From: Paracoccus aerodenitrificans
Lineage (GTDB): Bacteria > Pseudomonadota > Alphaproteobacteria > Rhodobacterales > Rhodobacteraceae
NCBI RefSeq assembly: GCF_027913215.1
Contig: NZ_CP115784.1
Coordinates: 2,604,001-2,668,000, forward strand
Direction of reading: 5' to 3'
DNA: 64,000 nucleotides
Positions 17,243 through 26,452 of the stretch are shown here, one piece after another. The notes under the pieces were generated by a model. The model was not told the DNA's origin and did not search any database. It was given only the letters and a program-made list of their open reading frames with translations. The number at the start of each line of letters is the position of its first letter. The first letter of the stretch is position 1. The translations under genes were made by a program, and so were the position numbers.

Positions 17243-17257
17243 CTATCACGCCGGAAC

Positions 17258-18346
17258 TCAGACCGTCCCGGACATGGTCGGATAATCCGTGTATCCCTTC
17301 GCCCCACCACCATAAAGCGTGTCGCGATCAGGCACAGCCAAAGCTGCCCCTGCCTCAAGCCGCGCGACAAGATCCGGATTCGCCACATAGGGCGCACCGA
17401 ATGAGATCAGATCCGCCGCTCCGTCAGCCAGAGCCTTATCGGCCAGTTCGCGGTCATAACCGTTATTCGCGATATAGGTGCTGCGGAAAAGCTTGCGCAG
17501 CGCGGCATAATCAAACGGCGCGACATCGCGCGGACCGCCCGTCGCACCTTCGATGACATGAAGATAGACGGGCGAAAGCTTGTCCAGCTCGGCGACGATA
17601 TAGTCGAAAAGCTTTTGCGGATCGCTGTCGCTGATACCATTCGCCGGAGTAACCGGCGAAATGCGGATCCCGGTCCGGTTGGGACCGATCTCACCGATCA
17701 CAGCCTGCATCACCTCAAGCAGGAAGCGTGCACGGTTCTGGATGGAACCGCCATAATCATCATCCCGCTTATTGGCCCCATCCTTGCTGAACTGGTCGAT
17801 CAGATAGCCATTCGCCGCGTGAATCTCGACCCCATCGAACCCGGCCCTGATCGCATTCGCGGCGGCACTACGGAAACTGTCGATCACATCCGGAATTTCG
17901 CTCAGTTCCAGGGCGCGGGGCTCTGAGACCTGCTGAAACCCGCCGTCAACGAAGGTCTTGGCATCGGCGGCAACCGCAGAAGGCGCCACCGGAGCGCGAT
18001 TGCCCGGCTGCACCGAAACATGAGAGATCCGCCCGGTATGCCAAAGCTGCACAAAGATTTTTCCGCCTTTCTCATGAACGGCGTCCGTCACCTTGCGCCA
18101 TCCGGCGACCTGCGCGTCGGAATAGATGCCGGGCGTGTCCTGATAGCCCTGCGCCTGCTCTGACACCTGAGTCGCCTCGGCAATGATCAGCCCGGCAGAA
18201 GCCCGCTGCGCATAATATTCGGCCGCATTCGGCCCCGGAACCAGCCCGTCCGCCGCCCGGTTCCGCGTCAGCGGCGCCATTACGACACGATTGGACAGGG
18301 TGAGGTCACCCAATTGGTAAGGTTCGAAGAGAAGAGCGTTGGACAT
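17258..18346 (-). CDS. Old yellow enzyme family NADH:flavin oxidoreductase (NemA-like)
   Basis: A 362-residue FMN-dependent TIM-barrel ene-reductase. It opens LFEPYQLGDLTLSNRVVMAP and MAPLTRNRA, shows KIFVQLWHTGRISH, and has the substrate-binding His-x-x-Asn pair in VEIHAANGYLIDQF. The C-terminal LISFGAPYVANPDL is the phosphate-binding part of FMN binding. These enzymes reduce activated C=C bonds, quinones or nitro compounds, often in electrophile detoxification. It appears monocistronic; the natural substrate is unknown. Confidence 0.92.
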   Translation of the reverse strand: MSNALLFEPYQLGDLTLSNRVVMAPLTRNRAADGLVPGPNAAEYYAQRASAGLIIAEATQVSEQAQGYQDTPGIYSDAQVAGWRKVTDAVHEKGGKIFVQLWHTGRISHVSVQPGNRAPVAPSAVAADAKTFVDGGFQQVSEPRALELSEIPDVIDSFRSAAANAIRAGFDGVEIHAANGYLIDQFSKDGANKRDDDYGGSIQNRARFLLEVMQAVIGEIGPNRTGIRISPVTPANGISDSDPQKLFDYIVAELDKLSPVYLHVIEGATGGPRDVAPFDYAALRKLFRSTYIANNGYDRELADKALADGAADLISFGAPYVANPDLVARLEAGAALAVPDRDTLYGGGAKGYTDYPTMSGTV

Positions 18347-18421
18347 GTCTGCACCTTATGCTTGGAGTCCTGACTTGTAGGCTGTGATCACCCACATCAA
18401 CCCCAAACATGGCGAAAATCG

Positions 18422-18787
18422 CTATGCGCCCCGGTCGCGCTCATTCTTGGCCCAGAGATACCCGATGAAAGCGCCCTTGCAGAGCCGCAGCAGCACCAGA
18501 GTCAGCGCCGTCATCAGCACAGTCAGGACGATCAGAAATGTCAGCGGATCGGGCTCGAACAGGACCCAGCCGAAGCCGATGACCGGAATCAGCAGAAGCA
18601 TGACGAACGTCATCGTGAAAAAGGCAGGACCGTCCGCCGCCGGATATTTTGCCAAAGGCGCACCGCAATGCGCACAGCTCTCAACAACCTTCAGATAGCC
18701 CTGAAAAATCCGACCTTCGCCGCAATTCGGACAGCGGCAGGAAACTCCCCGGCGAATGGCGGTGCGGCTGTCACGTACCTCGGTCAT
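18422..18787 (-). CDS. DUF983 small membrane protein with zinc-ribbon-like cysteines
   Basis: A 121-residue protein. The N-terminal half has two Cys pairs, CRCPNCGEGRIF and CAHCGAPL, likely a small metal-binding ribbon. Two membrane segments follow (FTMTFVMLLLIPVIGFGWVL and LTFLIVLTVLMTALTLVLL). This matches DUF983 proteins, common in alphaproteobacteria and without an established function. The ATG at 18787 has no strong ribosome site, but the conserved region starts soon after it. Confidence 0.8.
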   Translation of the reverse strand: MTEVRDSRTAIRRGVSCRCPNCGEGRIFQGYLKVVESCAHCGAPLAKYPAADGPAFFTMTFVMLLLIPVIGFGWVLFEPDPLTFLIVLTVLMTALTLVLLRLCKGAFIGYLWAKNERDRGA

Positions 18788-18928
18788 TGTCACATAATTC
18801 CCATTCCCAGAGCAGGACACAACGCTTCGTTTGCAGTACATGAAGGCCATCAAGCCTTGCTACAGAACCTTCCCGAAATTGGGCAGAGCCTTTCCCGCGA
18901 CCTTCCGCCGCAGCCTGCATCCAATCCG

Positions 18929-19945
18929 CTAGACGCTTGCCGTGCTGTCACGAAGAATAAGCTCTACCGGCAATATCACGACATCCTCGACCGTTTCCCC
19001 TTCGATCGAGGCCAGCAGAGTCTCAGCCGCCCTCCGCCCAAGAGTTGTACGCCATTGTCGGATCGTAGTCAGCGGAGGCAGGCTGTAGCGTGCCATCTCG
19101 ATATTGTCGAAACCAACCACCGAGATATCGTCCGGCACACGCAATCCAAGCTGATGCAGGCCATGAATCAGGCCAATTGCCATTTCATCATTGTCACAGA
19201 ACACCGCACTTGGCCGGGGCTGCATCCTGGCAAGGCGGGCAGCGGTCTCAAACCCCGAGCGAAGGCTAAAATCCCCGTCGATGCGGGTCACATCCCGGTC
19301 AATGTCAATTCCAGCCCTGTTCACACCCTCGACAAACCCGCTTTGCCGTGAGGTCGTCAGCGTGTTTCCCGAAGGTCCACGCAAATGCAGAATCCTGCGA
19401 TGCCCCAACTCTGTCAGGTGACGCGCGGCCTCGCATGCGCCGCCGGCATTATCGGCCAGAATACGGGGCGCGTTCAGCCCTCTGGTCCATTCGCAGACCT
19501 GCACAACCGGAGGACAAGAGGGCGCCGACAGCATCTCTGCCGGCACGGCACCATCCATGACAATCACCCCGTCGCAACGTGCACGGTTCAGATATGACGC
19601 CATCGTCGCCGCCGGTGCGCCATCATTCGCAGCGCGTGTATCGAGCACCAGAAGATTCAGGCCCCGCGCACGCAGGGTGGACGCTATCCCCGAAAGTATC
19701 TCCGAGAAGAAGGGATTCGCCAGATTGGGAACCAGTGCCAGAACACCGCCGACCTGTTGCTGGCGCAGATTGCGGGCCGTTACATTCACGATATAGCCGG
19801 TTTCCCGTACCGCTTCTGCGACCGCCTGCCGGGTTGCCTCGGACACCATATCCGGTTTCGACAGCGCCCGGCTGACCGTGGCGGAGGAAACGCCTGCAAG
19901 TCTGGCGACATCGTGGATTCGTGGTGCCCGGGATTGATCTTTCAC
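18929..19945 (-). CDS. LacI-family transcriptional regulator
   Basis: A 338-residue regulator. The N-terminal helix-turn-helix and hinge read RIHDVARLAGVSSATVSRAL and NVTARNLRQQQVG. The rest is a periplasmic-binding-protein-like effector domain (LALVPNLANPFFSEIL, ISVVGFDNIEMA). It is transcribed divergently from the 20066-25732 sugar operon, the usual layout for a local repressor whose effector is the imported sugar or an early product. Two candidate operators lie in the shared 120-base gap. Confidence 0.9.
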   Translation of the reverse strand: MKDQSRAPRIHDVARLAGVSSATVSRALSKPDMVSEATRQAVAEAVRETGYIVNVTARNLRQQQVGGVLALVPNLANPFFSEILSGIASTLRARGLNLLVLDTRAANDGAPAATMASYLNRARCDGVIVMDGAVPAEMLSAPSCPPVVQVCEWTRGLNAPRILADNAGGACEAARHLTELGHRRILHLRGPSGNTLTTSRQSGFVEGVNRAGIDIDRDVTRIDGDFSLRSGFETAARLARMQPRPSAVFCDNDEMAIGLIHGLHQLGLRVPDDISVVGFDNIEMARYSLPPLTTIRQWRTTLGRRAAETLLASIEGETVEDVVILPVELILRDSTASV

Positions 19946-19995
19946 AGTGTTCTTACGTGCTCATTGGAAATTCGAGCTTAGACAAAAGATAACAG

Positions 19996-20011
19996 TTGTA
20001 AACCATTTCAT
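19996..20011. promoter_or_regulatory. Candidate LacI-type operator 1
   Basis: TTGTAAACCATTTCAT matches the neighbouring candidate at 20027 in 12 of 16 positions. Both are semi-palindromic around a central C/G-containing dinucleotide, as LacI-family sites are. The two centres are 31 bases apart, about three helical turns. Confidence 0.4.
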
Positions 20012-20026
20012 CCTGTGTCACCTCAT

Positions 20027-20042
20027 ATGTAACCGATTGCAT
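20027..20042. promoter_or_regulatory. Candidate LacI-type operator 2
   Basis: ATGTAACCGATTGCAT is a 16-base semi-palindrome with a central CG; six of eight half-site positions pair. This fits the LacI-family operator form. It stands 24 bases before the first gene of the operon. Confidence 0.5.
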
Positions 20043-20065
20043 GACGTCTTTCCGTTGGGGGGAGC

Positions 20066-21130
20066 ATGAAGACGATCAAAGGGCCGGGGCTGTTTCTCGC
20101 ACAGTTTGCGGGCGACACGGCACCGTTCGACAATTTCGATTCGATCACCGCCTGGGCTGCCGGTTGCGGGTATGAAGGTGTTCAGGTCCCGTCCGGCACG
20201 AAGTCTCTGATAGATCTGGATCAGGCAGCTACGTCCCGCGACTATGCAGACGATCTGAAAGGCCGTGCGGCGGAAAGCGGAATCCAGATCACCGAGCTTT
20301 CCGCGCATCTTCAAGGCCAGCTTGTGGCCGTCCACCCTGCATTCGATGAGGCGTTTGACGGCTTCGCACCACAGGAATTGCGCGGCAATCCGGCAGCGCG
20401 TCAGCAATGGGCGGTGGAGCAGGTCAAGAATACCATCGACGCCTCGGCCCTGCTTGGTCTGGATCGCATGGCGGCGTTTTCCGGCGCTCTGGCATGGCCC
20501 TATTTCTACCCTTGGCCGCAGCGGCCCGCCGGGCTGGTGGAAGCCGCTTTTGATGAGCTTGCGAAACGCTGGCGGCCGATACTGGACCACGCCGATGCGA
20601 AAGGGGTGGATATCTGCTTCGAGATCCACCCCGGCGAAGATCTGCATGACGGCGTGACCTTCGAAATGTTCCTCGACCGCGTGGACGAGCATCCCCGGGC
20701 GAAGATGCTTTACGACCCCTCTCATTACCTGCTTCAGCAGCTCGATTATCTGGAAAATCTGGACATTTATGCGGACCGCATCGGGATGTTCCACGTCAAG
20801 GATGCCGAGTTCAATCCGACAGGGCGGCAAGGTGCGTATGGCGGCTATCAGTCATGGATCGACCGCGCCGGGCGGTTCCGCAGCCCCGGCGACGGGCAGG
20901 TCGATTTCAAGGCGATTTTTTCGAAACTGACCGCGATGGATTTCGATGGTTGGGCCGTCGTCGAATGGGAATGCGCGATGAAGCACCCAGAGGACGGCGC
21001 ACGTGAAGGGGCTCAATTCGTTCGTGATCACATTATCCCGGTCACGGATCGAGTTTTTGACGATTTCGCGGATTCCGGCGTCGATCAGGACGCCAATCTA
21101 CGCATGTTGGGACTTGGAGAGCGCAAATGA
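20066..21130 (+). CDS. TIM-barrel sugar phosphate isomerase/epimerase-like protein
   Basis: A 354-residue member of the xylose-isomerase-like AP-endonuclease-2 fold. Visible metal-site segments are DICFEIHPGEDLHDG, LYDPSHYLLQQ, FHVKDAEF and AVVEWECAM, which supply the Glu, Asp/His, His and Glu ligands of the family. Relatives isomerise or epimerise sugars, or act as keto-sugar lyases or hydrolases with Gfo/Idh partners. It is the first gene of a five-gene operon and overlaps the oxidoreductase by four bases. The substrate is unknown. Confidence 0.85.
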   Translation: MKTIKGPGLFLAQFAGDTAPFDNFDSITAWAAGCGYEGVQVPSGTKSLIDLDQAATSRDYADDLKGRAAESGIQITELSAHLQGQLVAVHPAFDEAFDGFAPQELRGNPAARQQWAVEQVKNTIDASALLGLDRMAAFSGALAWPYFYPWPQRPAGLVEAAFDELAKRWRPILDHADAKGVDICFEIHPGEDLHDGVTFEMFLDRVDEHPRAKMLYDPSHYLLQQLDYLENLDIYADRIGMFHVKDAEFNPTGRQGAYGGYQSWIDRAGRFRSPGDGQVDFKAIFSKLTAMDFDGWAVVEWECAMKHPEDGAREGAQFVRDHIIPVTDRVFDDFADSGVDQDANLRMLGLGERK

Positions 21131-22272
21131 ACACGCATAAACCTTTAAGGCTAGGGATGGTCGGCGGCGGTGCCGGAGCGATGATCGGCAATGTGCACCG
21201 CATCGCCTCCCGGATCGACGGCGAATATGTGCTTGTCGCAGGTGCACTTTCCTCGACCCCGGAAAAGGCGCAGCAAAGCGCCGCCGAGTTGGGGATCGCG
21301 CAGGACCGCGCCTATGACGATTACGAAAAAATGGCGCAGCAAGAGGCTGCACGCGAGGACGGTATCGACGCTGTCTCAATCTGCACACCGAACTTCCTGC
21401 ATGCTCCGGTCGCAAAGGCATTTCTTGCGCAGGGCATTCACGTCATCTGCGACAAGCCGATGACCGCCACTCTGGAAGAAGCGCAGGATCTGGCCGAGAC
21501 GATAAAATCTTCGGATGCGCTGTTTTTCCTGACCCATAATTATTCGGGCTATCCTCAGATCCGTCTGGCGCGGGAAATGGTGGCGCGAGGCGATCTGGGA
21601 ACGATACGGCTGGTGCAGGCCGAATATGCGCAGGACTGGCTGACCGAGGCCAGCGACTCGAAACAGGCCGAATGGCGCGGCGATCCGTCCAAAGCCGGTG
21701 CGGGTGGCGCGATTGGCGATATCGGCACACATGCGTTTCAGCTTGCCCGCTTCGTAACCGGCATGATCCCGGAAAAACTGGCCGCCGATCTGACCGCCTT
21801 TGTTCCCGGACGAAAGCTGGATGATAATGCGAATATCCTTCTGCGCTATGCCGAGGGCGCGAAAGGCTCGATCTGGTGTTCGCAGGTCGCGCCGGGCACG
21901 GAGAACGGGCTGAAACTGCGCGTTTACGGCGACAAGGGCGGCCTGGAATGGGCGCATGAGGCGCCGGAAACGCTCTGGTTCACGCCATTCGGCGAGCCGA
22001 CCAGAAAGCTGCGCCGGGGCGGGCCGGGGACACCGGAAAGCGTCATGGCAGCCAGCCGGGTGCCGCCGGGCCATCCCGAGGGTTATCTGGAAGGCTTCGC
22101 CAATATCTACACGGAAGCCGCTGCCGCGATCCGGGCACATCAGGCAGGCGAAACCTTACCGGAACCCATGCTGGTCCCCGGTTTACAAGACGGTCTTGAG
22201 GGTCTCTACTTCATCGACGCCTGTGTCCGCTCGAATGAGTCGGACACGGCATGGGTGAAGGTCATGCCATGA
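21127..22272 (+). CDS. Gfo/Idh/MocA-family oxidoreductase
   Basis: A 381-residue protein with an N-terminal NAD(P)-binding fold (RLGMVGGGAGAMIGNVHRIA), ICDKPMTATLEEAQDLA in place of the usual EKP, and AIGDIGTHAFQLARFVTG giving the D-x3-H motif. Together with the TIM-barrel gene just upstream it forms the catabolic half of this locus, probably oxidising the imported sugar or cyclitol to a keto form (inference from family). The stop overlaps the ATPase start. Confidence 0.9.
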   Translation: MNTHKPLRLGMVGGGAGAMIGNVHRIASRIDGEYVLVAGALSSTPEKAQQSAAELGIAQDRAYDDYEKMAQQEAAREDGIDAVSICTPNFLHAPVAKAFLAQGIHVICDKPMTATLEEAQDLAETIKSSDALFFLTHNYSGYPQIRLAREMVARGDLGTIRLVQAEYAQDWLTEASDSKQAEWRGDPSKAGAGGAIGDIGTHAFQLARFVTGMIPEKLAADLTAFVPGRKLDDNANILLRYAEGAKGSIWCSQVAPGTENGLKLRVYGDKGGLEWAHEAPETLWFTPFGEPTRKLRRGGPGTPESVMAASRVPPGHPEGYLEGFANIYTEAAAAIRAHQAGETLPEPMLVPGLQDGLEGLYFIDACVRSNESDTAWVKVMP

Positions 22273-23774
22273 ACCAGCCGATCCTCAGCCTTGAAGACGT
22301 AACCAAGTCCTTCGGTCTCATCGAGGTACTGCATGGCGTCGATTTCGCCTTACGTCCTGGCGAGGTTCATGCCCTGATCGGCGAAAACGGGGCGGGCAAA
22401 TCCACGACGATGAAGATTCTTGCGGGCTATCTGTCTCAGACAGGCGGTCGCGTTATCTTCGACGGCAAACCGATAGAGTTTTCGCATTCCGACGAGGCGG
22501 AGGATCTGGGGATCATCATGATCCATCAGGAATTCAATCTCGCCGAACATCTGTCTGTGGATCAGAATATTTTCCTTGGTCGTGAGTTGAAAAAAGGCTG
22601 GCGGCTGGACCACGCTGCGATGAGACAGCGCTCGGCCGAGCTGCTGTCGCGGCTGAATAGCCGCGTCGATCTTTCAGCACGGGTCGGTCGCATCTCGGTT
22701 CCCGACAAGCAGATGGTGGAAATTGCCAAAGCACTCTCACGGGATGCGCGGGTTCTGATCATGGACGAGCCGACCGCCGTGCTGACCGAGCGGGAAACAG
22801 AGATTCTTTTCGAACAGATCGAACGGCTGCGCGAACAGGGCGTCGCGATCCTGTACACTTCGCATAAGCTGGGAGAGGTGAAACGCATCGCCGACCGCGT
22901 GACTGTTCTGCGCGATGGAACGATGGTGACATCCGGTCTGGTGGAAGAATTTTCCGAACATGACATGGCCACGGCAATGGTCGGCAGAGAACTGTCAGAC
23001 CTGTTCCCGCCCAAGGCGACCGGCGATAATGAGATCATCCTTGAGGTTCGTGACGTCTCGGTCCCCGGCATGGTCGAAAATGTCAGCCTGACGCTTCATC
23101 ATGGCGAGGTTCTGGGAATTGGCGGCCTTGTCGGCTCGGGCCGGACAGAACTGGCCGAGGCGATTGCCGGGCTTCGTCCGCGCAGCGGGACGGTGAAGCT
23201 GAAGGGCAAGACGCTTCCTTCGGGAGATATCACCGCCGCCGTGAAGGCCGGGCTTGTTTACCTGACCGAGGACCGCAAGGGCGCCGGTCTGCTGCTGGAA
23301 AAATCGCTTCGCGAAAACCTGACCCTGCCGCTTTTGTCGGAATTCGGCAATCCGCTGATCAGCCGCAAGAAGGAAGAACAGGCGCTGACCAAGGCCATTG
23401 ACGACTTCGCAATCCGCGCCCCTGACCGCAGCATGGCTGTCGGAGATCTTTCGGGCGGCAATCAGCAAAAGCTGCTGCTGGCAAAAACCCTGCTGAGCAA
23501 CCCCGAAATCGTCATTATCGACGAACCCACACGCGGTATCGATATCGGAACCAAGCAGCAGATCTATCAACTGATCGCAAAGCTTGCCAAAGAAGGCCGC
23601 AGCATCATCGTGATTTCCTCGGAAATGCCCGAACTGATCGGCCTCGCCGACCGGGTGGTGGTGATGCATGCGGGTCAGGTGACCGGCGAGGCTCGCGGCA
23701 AAGACGTTAACGAGCAGCGCATTGTGAAGCTCGCAATGGGCATGGACGCACAGCACAAGGATAACGCAGCATGA
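22269..23774 (+). CDS. Sugar ABC importer ATPase with two nucleotide domains (RbsA/MglA type)
   Basis: A 501-residue fused ATPase. The first domain has Walker A GENGAGKSTTMK, signature-like ISVPDKQMVEIAKAL and Walker B VLIMDEPTAVL. The second has the degenerate Walker A GGLVGSGRTELAE typical of this family, the signature LSGGNQQKLLLAKTL and Walker B IVIIDEPTRGIDIG. It drives a CUT2-type importer with the permease and binding protein that follow. The ATG at 22269 overlaps the oxidoreductase stop. Confidence 0.93.
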   Translation: MNQPILSLEDVTKSFGLIEVLHGVDFALRPGEVHALIGENGAGKSTTMKILAGYLSQTGGRVIFDGKPIEFSHSDEAEDLGIIMIHQEFNLAEHLSVDQNIFLGRELKKGWRLDHAAMRQRSAELLSRLNSRVDLSARVGRISVPDKQMVEIAKALSRDARVLIMDEPTAVLTERETEILFEQIERLREQGVAILYTSHKLGEVKRIADRVTVLRDGTMVTSGLVEEFSEHDMATAMVGRELSDLFPPKATGDNEIILEVRDVSVPGMVENVSLTLHHGEVLGIGGLVGSGRTELAEAIAGLRPRSGTVKLKGKTLPSGDITAAVKAGLVYLTEDRKGAGLLLEKSLRENLTLPLLSEFGNPLISRKKEEQALTKAIDDFAIRAPDRSMAVGDLSGGNQQKLLLAKTLLSNPEIVIIDEPTRGIDIGTKQQIYQLIAKLAKEGRSIIVISSEMPELIGLADRVVVMHAGQVTGEARGKDVNEQRIVKLAMGMDAQHKDNAA

Positions 23775-24772
23775 GCGAGGCAACCGCGAAGAAACCCGGT
23801 GGTCGGCGCATGCGGATCGACCTTCAGACGATCGGACCCGTCGTGGCGCTGATCGCACTTGTGCTTATCGGTATCTCGCTGAGCGACAACTTCCTCAGCT
23901 ATGCAAATGTGACCAACGTGCTCGCACGGTCGGCCTTTATCGGCATCATTGCAGTCGGCATGACCTTCGTCATCACCGCTGGCGGGCTGGATCTGTCGGT
24001 CGGCTCAATGGCGGCTTTTGTCGCAGGTGTGATGATCCTCGCGATGAATGCCCTGACCGAGCGTATGGGCGTGACGCTTCCCGTCGTACTGATCGGCATT
24101 GCCATAGCGCTTTTTGTGGGATTCGCCGCAGGGATGATCAACGGTCTGCTGATCACCCGCGCCGGGATCGAGGCTTTTATCGTCACGCTTGGCACGATGG
24201 GCATCTATCGCTCGCTGATTACCTGGCTGGCGGATGGCGGAACATTGTCTCTGGGTTATGAAATGGGAGAGCTTTATCGCCCGCTTTATTATGGCGGAAT
24301 CGCAGGGATAAGCTGGCCGATCATCGTTTTTGCGCTTGTCGCGATCATTGGCGAAATCGCCATGCGGCATACCGCATTCGGACGCCACTGCGCCGCCATC
24401 GGGTCGAATGAGAAAGTCGCACGCTATTCATCGGTCGCGGTGCTGCGGGTGCGGCTGATAACCTATGCGCTTCTCGGGCTTCTGGTCGGGCTGGCTGTGG
24501 TGATGTATGTGCCGCGCCTCGGATCGGCATCATCTGCGACAGGGCTTCTCTGGGAGCTGGAGGCCATCGCCTCTGTGATCATTGGCGGTACGCTTCTGAA
24601 AGGCGGATTTGGCCGGGTCTGGGGCACCGTTGTCGGTGTGCTGATCCTCAGCCTGATCGGCAATATCCTGAACCTGACCGATTTCGTGAGTCCCTATCTC
24701 AACGGAGCCATTCAGGGCGTCGTCATCATTCTGGCGGTGGTCCTGCAACGCAATACGGGCCCTGCCCGCTGA
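23771..24772 (+). CDS. Sugar ABC importer permease (RbsC type)
   Basis: A 333-residue inner-membrane protein with about nine predicted helices and the RbsC-family segments GMTFVITAGGLDLSVGSMAA and ITRAGIEAFIVTLGTMGIYR. The loop GRHCAAIGSNEKVARYSSV corresponds to the region that contacts the ATPase. It overlaps the ATPase gene by four bases and forms a homodimeric channel in this transporter class. Confidence 0.92.
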   Translation: MSEATAKKPGGRRMRIDLQTIGPVVALIALVLIGISLSDNFLSYANVTNVLARSAFIGIIAVGMTFVITAGGLDLSVGSMAAFVAGVMILAMNALTERMGVTLPVVLIGIAIALFVGFAAGMINGLLITRAGIEAFIVTLGTMGIYRSLITWLADGGTLSLGYEMGELYRPLYYGGIAGISWPIIVFALVAIIGEIAMRHTAFGRHCAAIGSNEKVARYSSVAVLRVRLITYALLGLLVGLAVVMYVPRLGSASSATGLLWELEAIASVIIGGTLLKGGFGRVWGTVVGVLILSLIGNILNLTDFVSPYLNGAIQGVVIILAVVLQRNTGPAR

Positions 24773-24796
24773 ACTCACTCATAAGGGAGGAAGACC

Positions 24797-25732
24797 ATGA
24801 AGACTGCACTGATTTCCACAACCGCGTTGATCGCATCTTTCACCGTACCTGCCGCCGCGCAGACCATAGGCGTGTCGATCCCTGCCGCGACGCATGGCTG
24901 GGCCGGTGCGCTCAACTATCACGCCGAGCGCACGGTAGAGCGGCTGGAAGAAACCTATCCCGACATGGATTTCGTTCTGACCACGACATCCGATCCGGCA
25001 ACCCAGGTTTCCGATCTGGAAGACATGGTCGCAACGCGTGGTATCGACGCGCTTGTCGTGCTGCCCTTCGAGTCCGAGCCTCTGACCGGGCCGATCCAGC
25101 GTATCGCGGAAAGCGGCACCTGGGTGACAGTGGTCGATCGCGGGCTGGCTCAGGAGGGGATCGAGGATCTCTATGTCGCGGGTGACAATGAAAGCTTCGG
25201 CCGCACCGCCGCAGAGTATTTCGCCGAAACGCTGGATGACGGCGCGAAGATCGTGGTGATGCGCGGCATCCCCTCGACGGTCGATAATGAGCGTGTAGAC
25301 GGCTTCAACGCCGCTCTGGAAGGGTCGAATATCGAGGTTCTGGCGATGGATCACGCCAACTGGAACCGCGACAACGCCTTTACGTTGATGCAGGACTACC
25401 TGTCCCGCTTCTCGGAAATCGACGCTGTCTGGGCTGCGGATGACGATCAGGCCGTCGGAGCGCTTGCCGCCATCGAACAGGCAGGCCGCGAAGGCGAAAT
25501 GATCGTGGTCGGCGGCGCGGGCATGAAGGAAATGGTCGACCGCATCCGCAACGGCGATGAGACGGTGCCGGTGAACGTCACCTATCCTCCCTCCATGATA
25601 TCGACCGCAATCGAGATGACGGCCGTCGGCGTGACAGGCGCTGCTCCGATGACCGGCGAATTCATCATCACCTCCGAGCTGATCACGCAGGAAAACGCCG
25701 AAGATTTCTACTTCGAAGACAGCCCCTACTGA
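24797..25732 (+). CDS. Periplasmic sugar-binding protein (RbsB type)
   Basis: A 311-residue protein with a Sec signal peptide (cleavage probably at PAAA/QTIGV) and the two-lobed ribose-binding-protein layout. Marker segments are IGVSIPAATHGWAGALNYHA, DALVVLPFESEPLTG, VTVVDRGL and VWAADDDQAVGALAAIEQ. It is the last gene of the operon, 24 bases after the permease, with AAGGGAGGA as ribosome site. The ligand is not predictable by eye. Confidence 0.92.
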   Translation: MKTALISTTALIASFTVPAAAQTIGVSIPAATHGWAGALNYHAERTVERLEETYPDMDFVLTTTSDPATQVSDLEDMVATRGIDALVVLPFESEPLTGPIQRIAESGTWVTVVDRGLAQEGIEDLYVAGDNESFGRTAAEYFAETLDDGAKIVVMRGIPSTVDNERVDGFNAALEGSNIEVLAMDHANWNRDNAFTLMQDYLSRFSEIDAVWAADDDQAVGALAAIEQAGREGEMIVVGGAGMKEMVDRIRNGDETVPVNVTYPPSMISTAIEMTAVGVTGAAPMTGEFIITSELITQENAEDFYFEDSPY

Positions 25733-25746
25733 TCTGATGATCTCTC

Positions 25747-25775
25747 CTGTGCGCGACATTTATTTTCGCGCACAG
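25747..25775. terminator. Stem-loop after the binding-protein gene
   Basis: A perfect 9-base stem, CTGTGCGCG/CGCGCACAG with an 11-base loop, lies 14 bases after the binding-protein stop and 40 bases before the convergent lipoprotein gene ends. It likely ends one or both transcripts; no T-run is present. Confidence 0.6.
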
Positions 25776-25815
25776 AGCCGCATTGATCACGGCGAAAGGC
25801 TGAACCCGCTACCGC

Positions 25816-26448
25816 TCAGTTGCAGCCATTCGGATCGACGCCTACTCCGCGCAGCGCCCATTCGGCCATCTCTGCCACAAGCTGTTGCGCAGCAAGATCG
25901 AATGCCGGGATCAGGTCGCGTGTGCGTGTGCCTGCCGCTTCAGTCGTGGCGCTGAACCGGCCCCGCGAAACGACCGTGGCGTCCATTTCTCGGACCAGAT
26001 CCGCCACGACATCCAGCCGGATCAGCGCACCGTTTTCAGTCGTCTGGGCATTGAAATGCCTGATCTCGCTGAGCAGCGCATAATCACCCGAAATCCCCAA
26101 AGGCGCCCGCCCCACATGCGTGAAGGCACCGTAATTCCCAAGCGTTTCGACAAGCAGGCGCTGCAGGGTTACGGGAACGGTATCGCCCCAGATCGCATCC
26201 GGCAGATACTGGGTCTGCAGATCGGAGGGGCGGATCATGATGCGTTCGCTGTCCAGCGTGCCGCGCGTCTTGGGCAGTTCGATCACCAGCTCGGCGACAC
26301 CGCTGCTGCGGCATGCCCCGATCCCGGCGGGCGGAGACCGTAATTCGAAAACGTCCCGGTTGGGCTCACCCTGCAACGCGGACAAGGCAGCGCAGCCCGG
26401 CAGGGCGACGGTCAGGCAAATCATCAGCAGAACAGATCTAAGCATCAT
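25816..26448 (-). CDS. ABC-type transport auxiliary lipoprotein (PqiC/DUF330 family)
   Basis: A 210-residue lipoprotein. The lipobox is LPGCAAL after a short hydrophobic signal (VLLMICLTVA). The remainder has the PqiC pattern ELVIELPKTRGTLDSERIMI, YLPDAIWGDTVPVTLQRLLV and a late FDLAAQQLVAEMAEWAL. Such outer-membrane-anchored proteins work with MCE proteins in lipid transport. It is the last gene of the operon, four bases after the MlaD-like gene. Confidence 0.87.
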   Translation of the reverse strand: MMLRSVLLMICLTVALPGCAALSALQGEPNRDVFELRSPPAGIGACRSSGVAELVIELPKTRGTLDSERIMIRPSDLQTQYLPDAIWGDTVPVTLQRLLVETLGNYGAFTHVGRAPLGISGDYALLSEIRHFNAQTTENGALIRLDVVADLVREMDATVVSRGRFSATTEAAGTRTRDLIPAFDLAAQQLVAEMAEWALRGVGVDPNGCN

Positions 26449-26452
26449 GACC

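Noticed and set aside
23015..23858. Minus-strand frame across the RbsA-type gene
   Set aside because: It is a shadow of the two-domain ATPase gene; composition is Arg/His/Gln-rich and no motif is seen.
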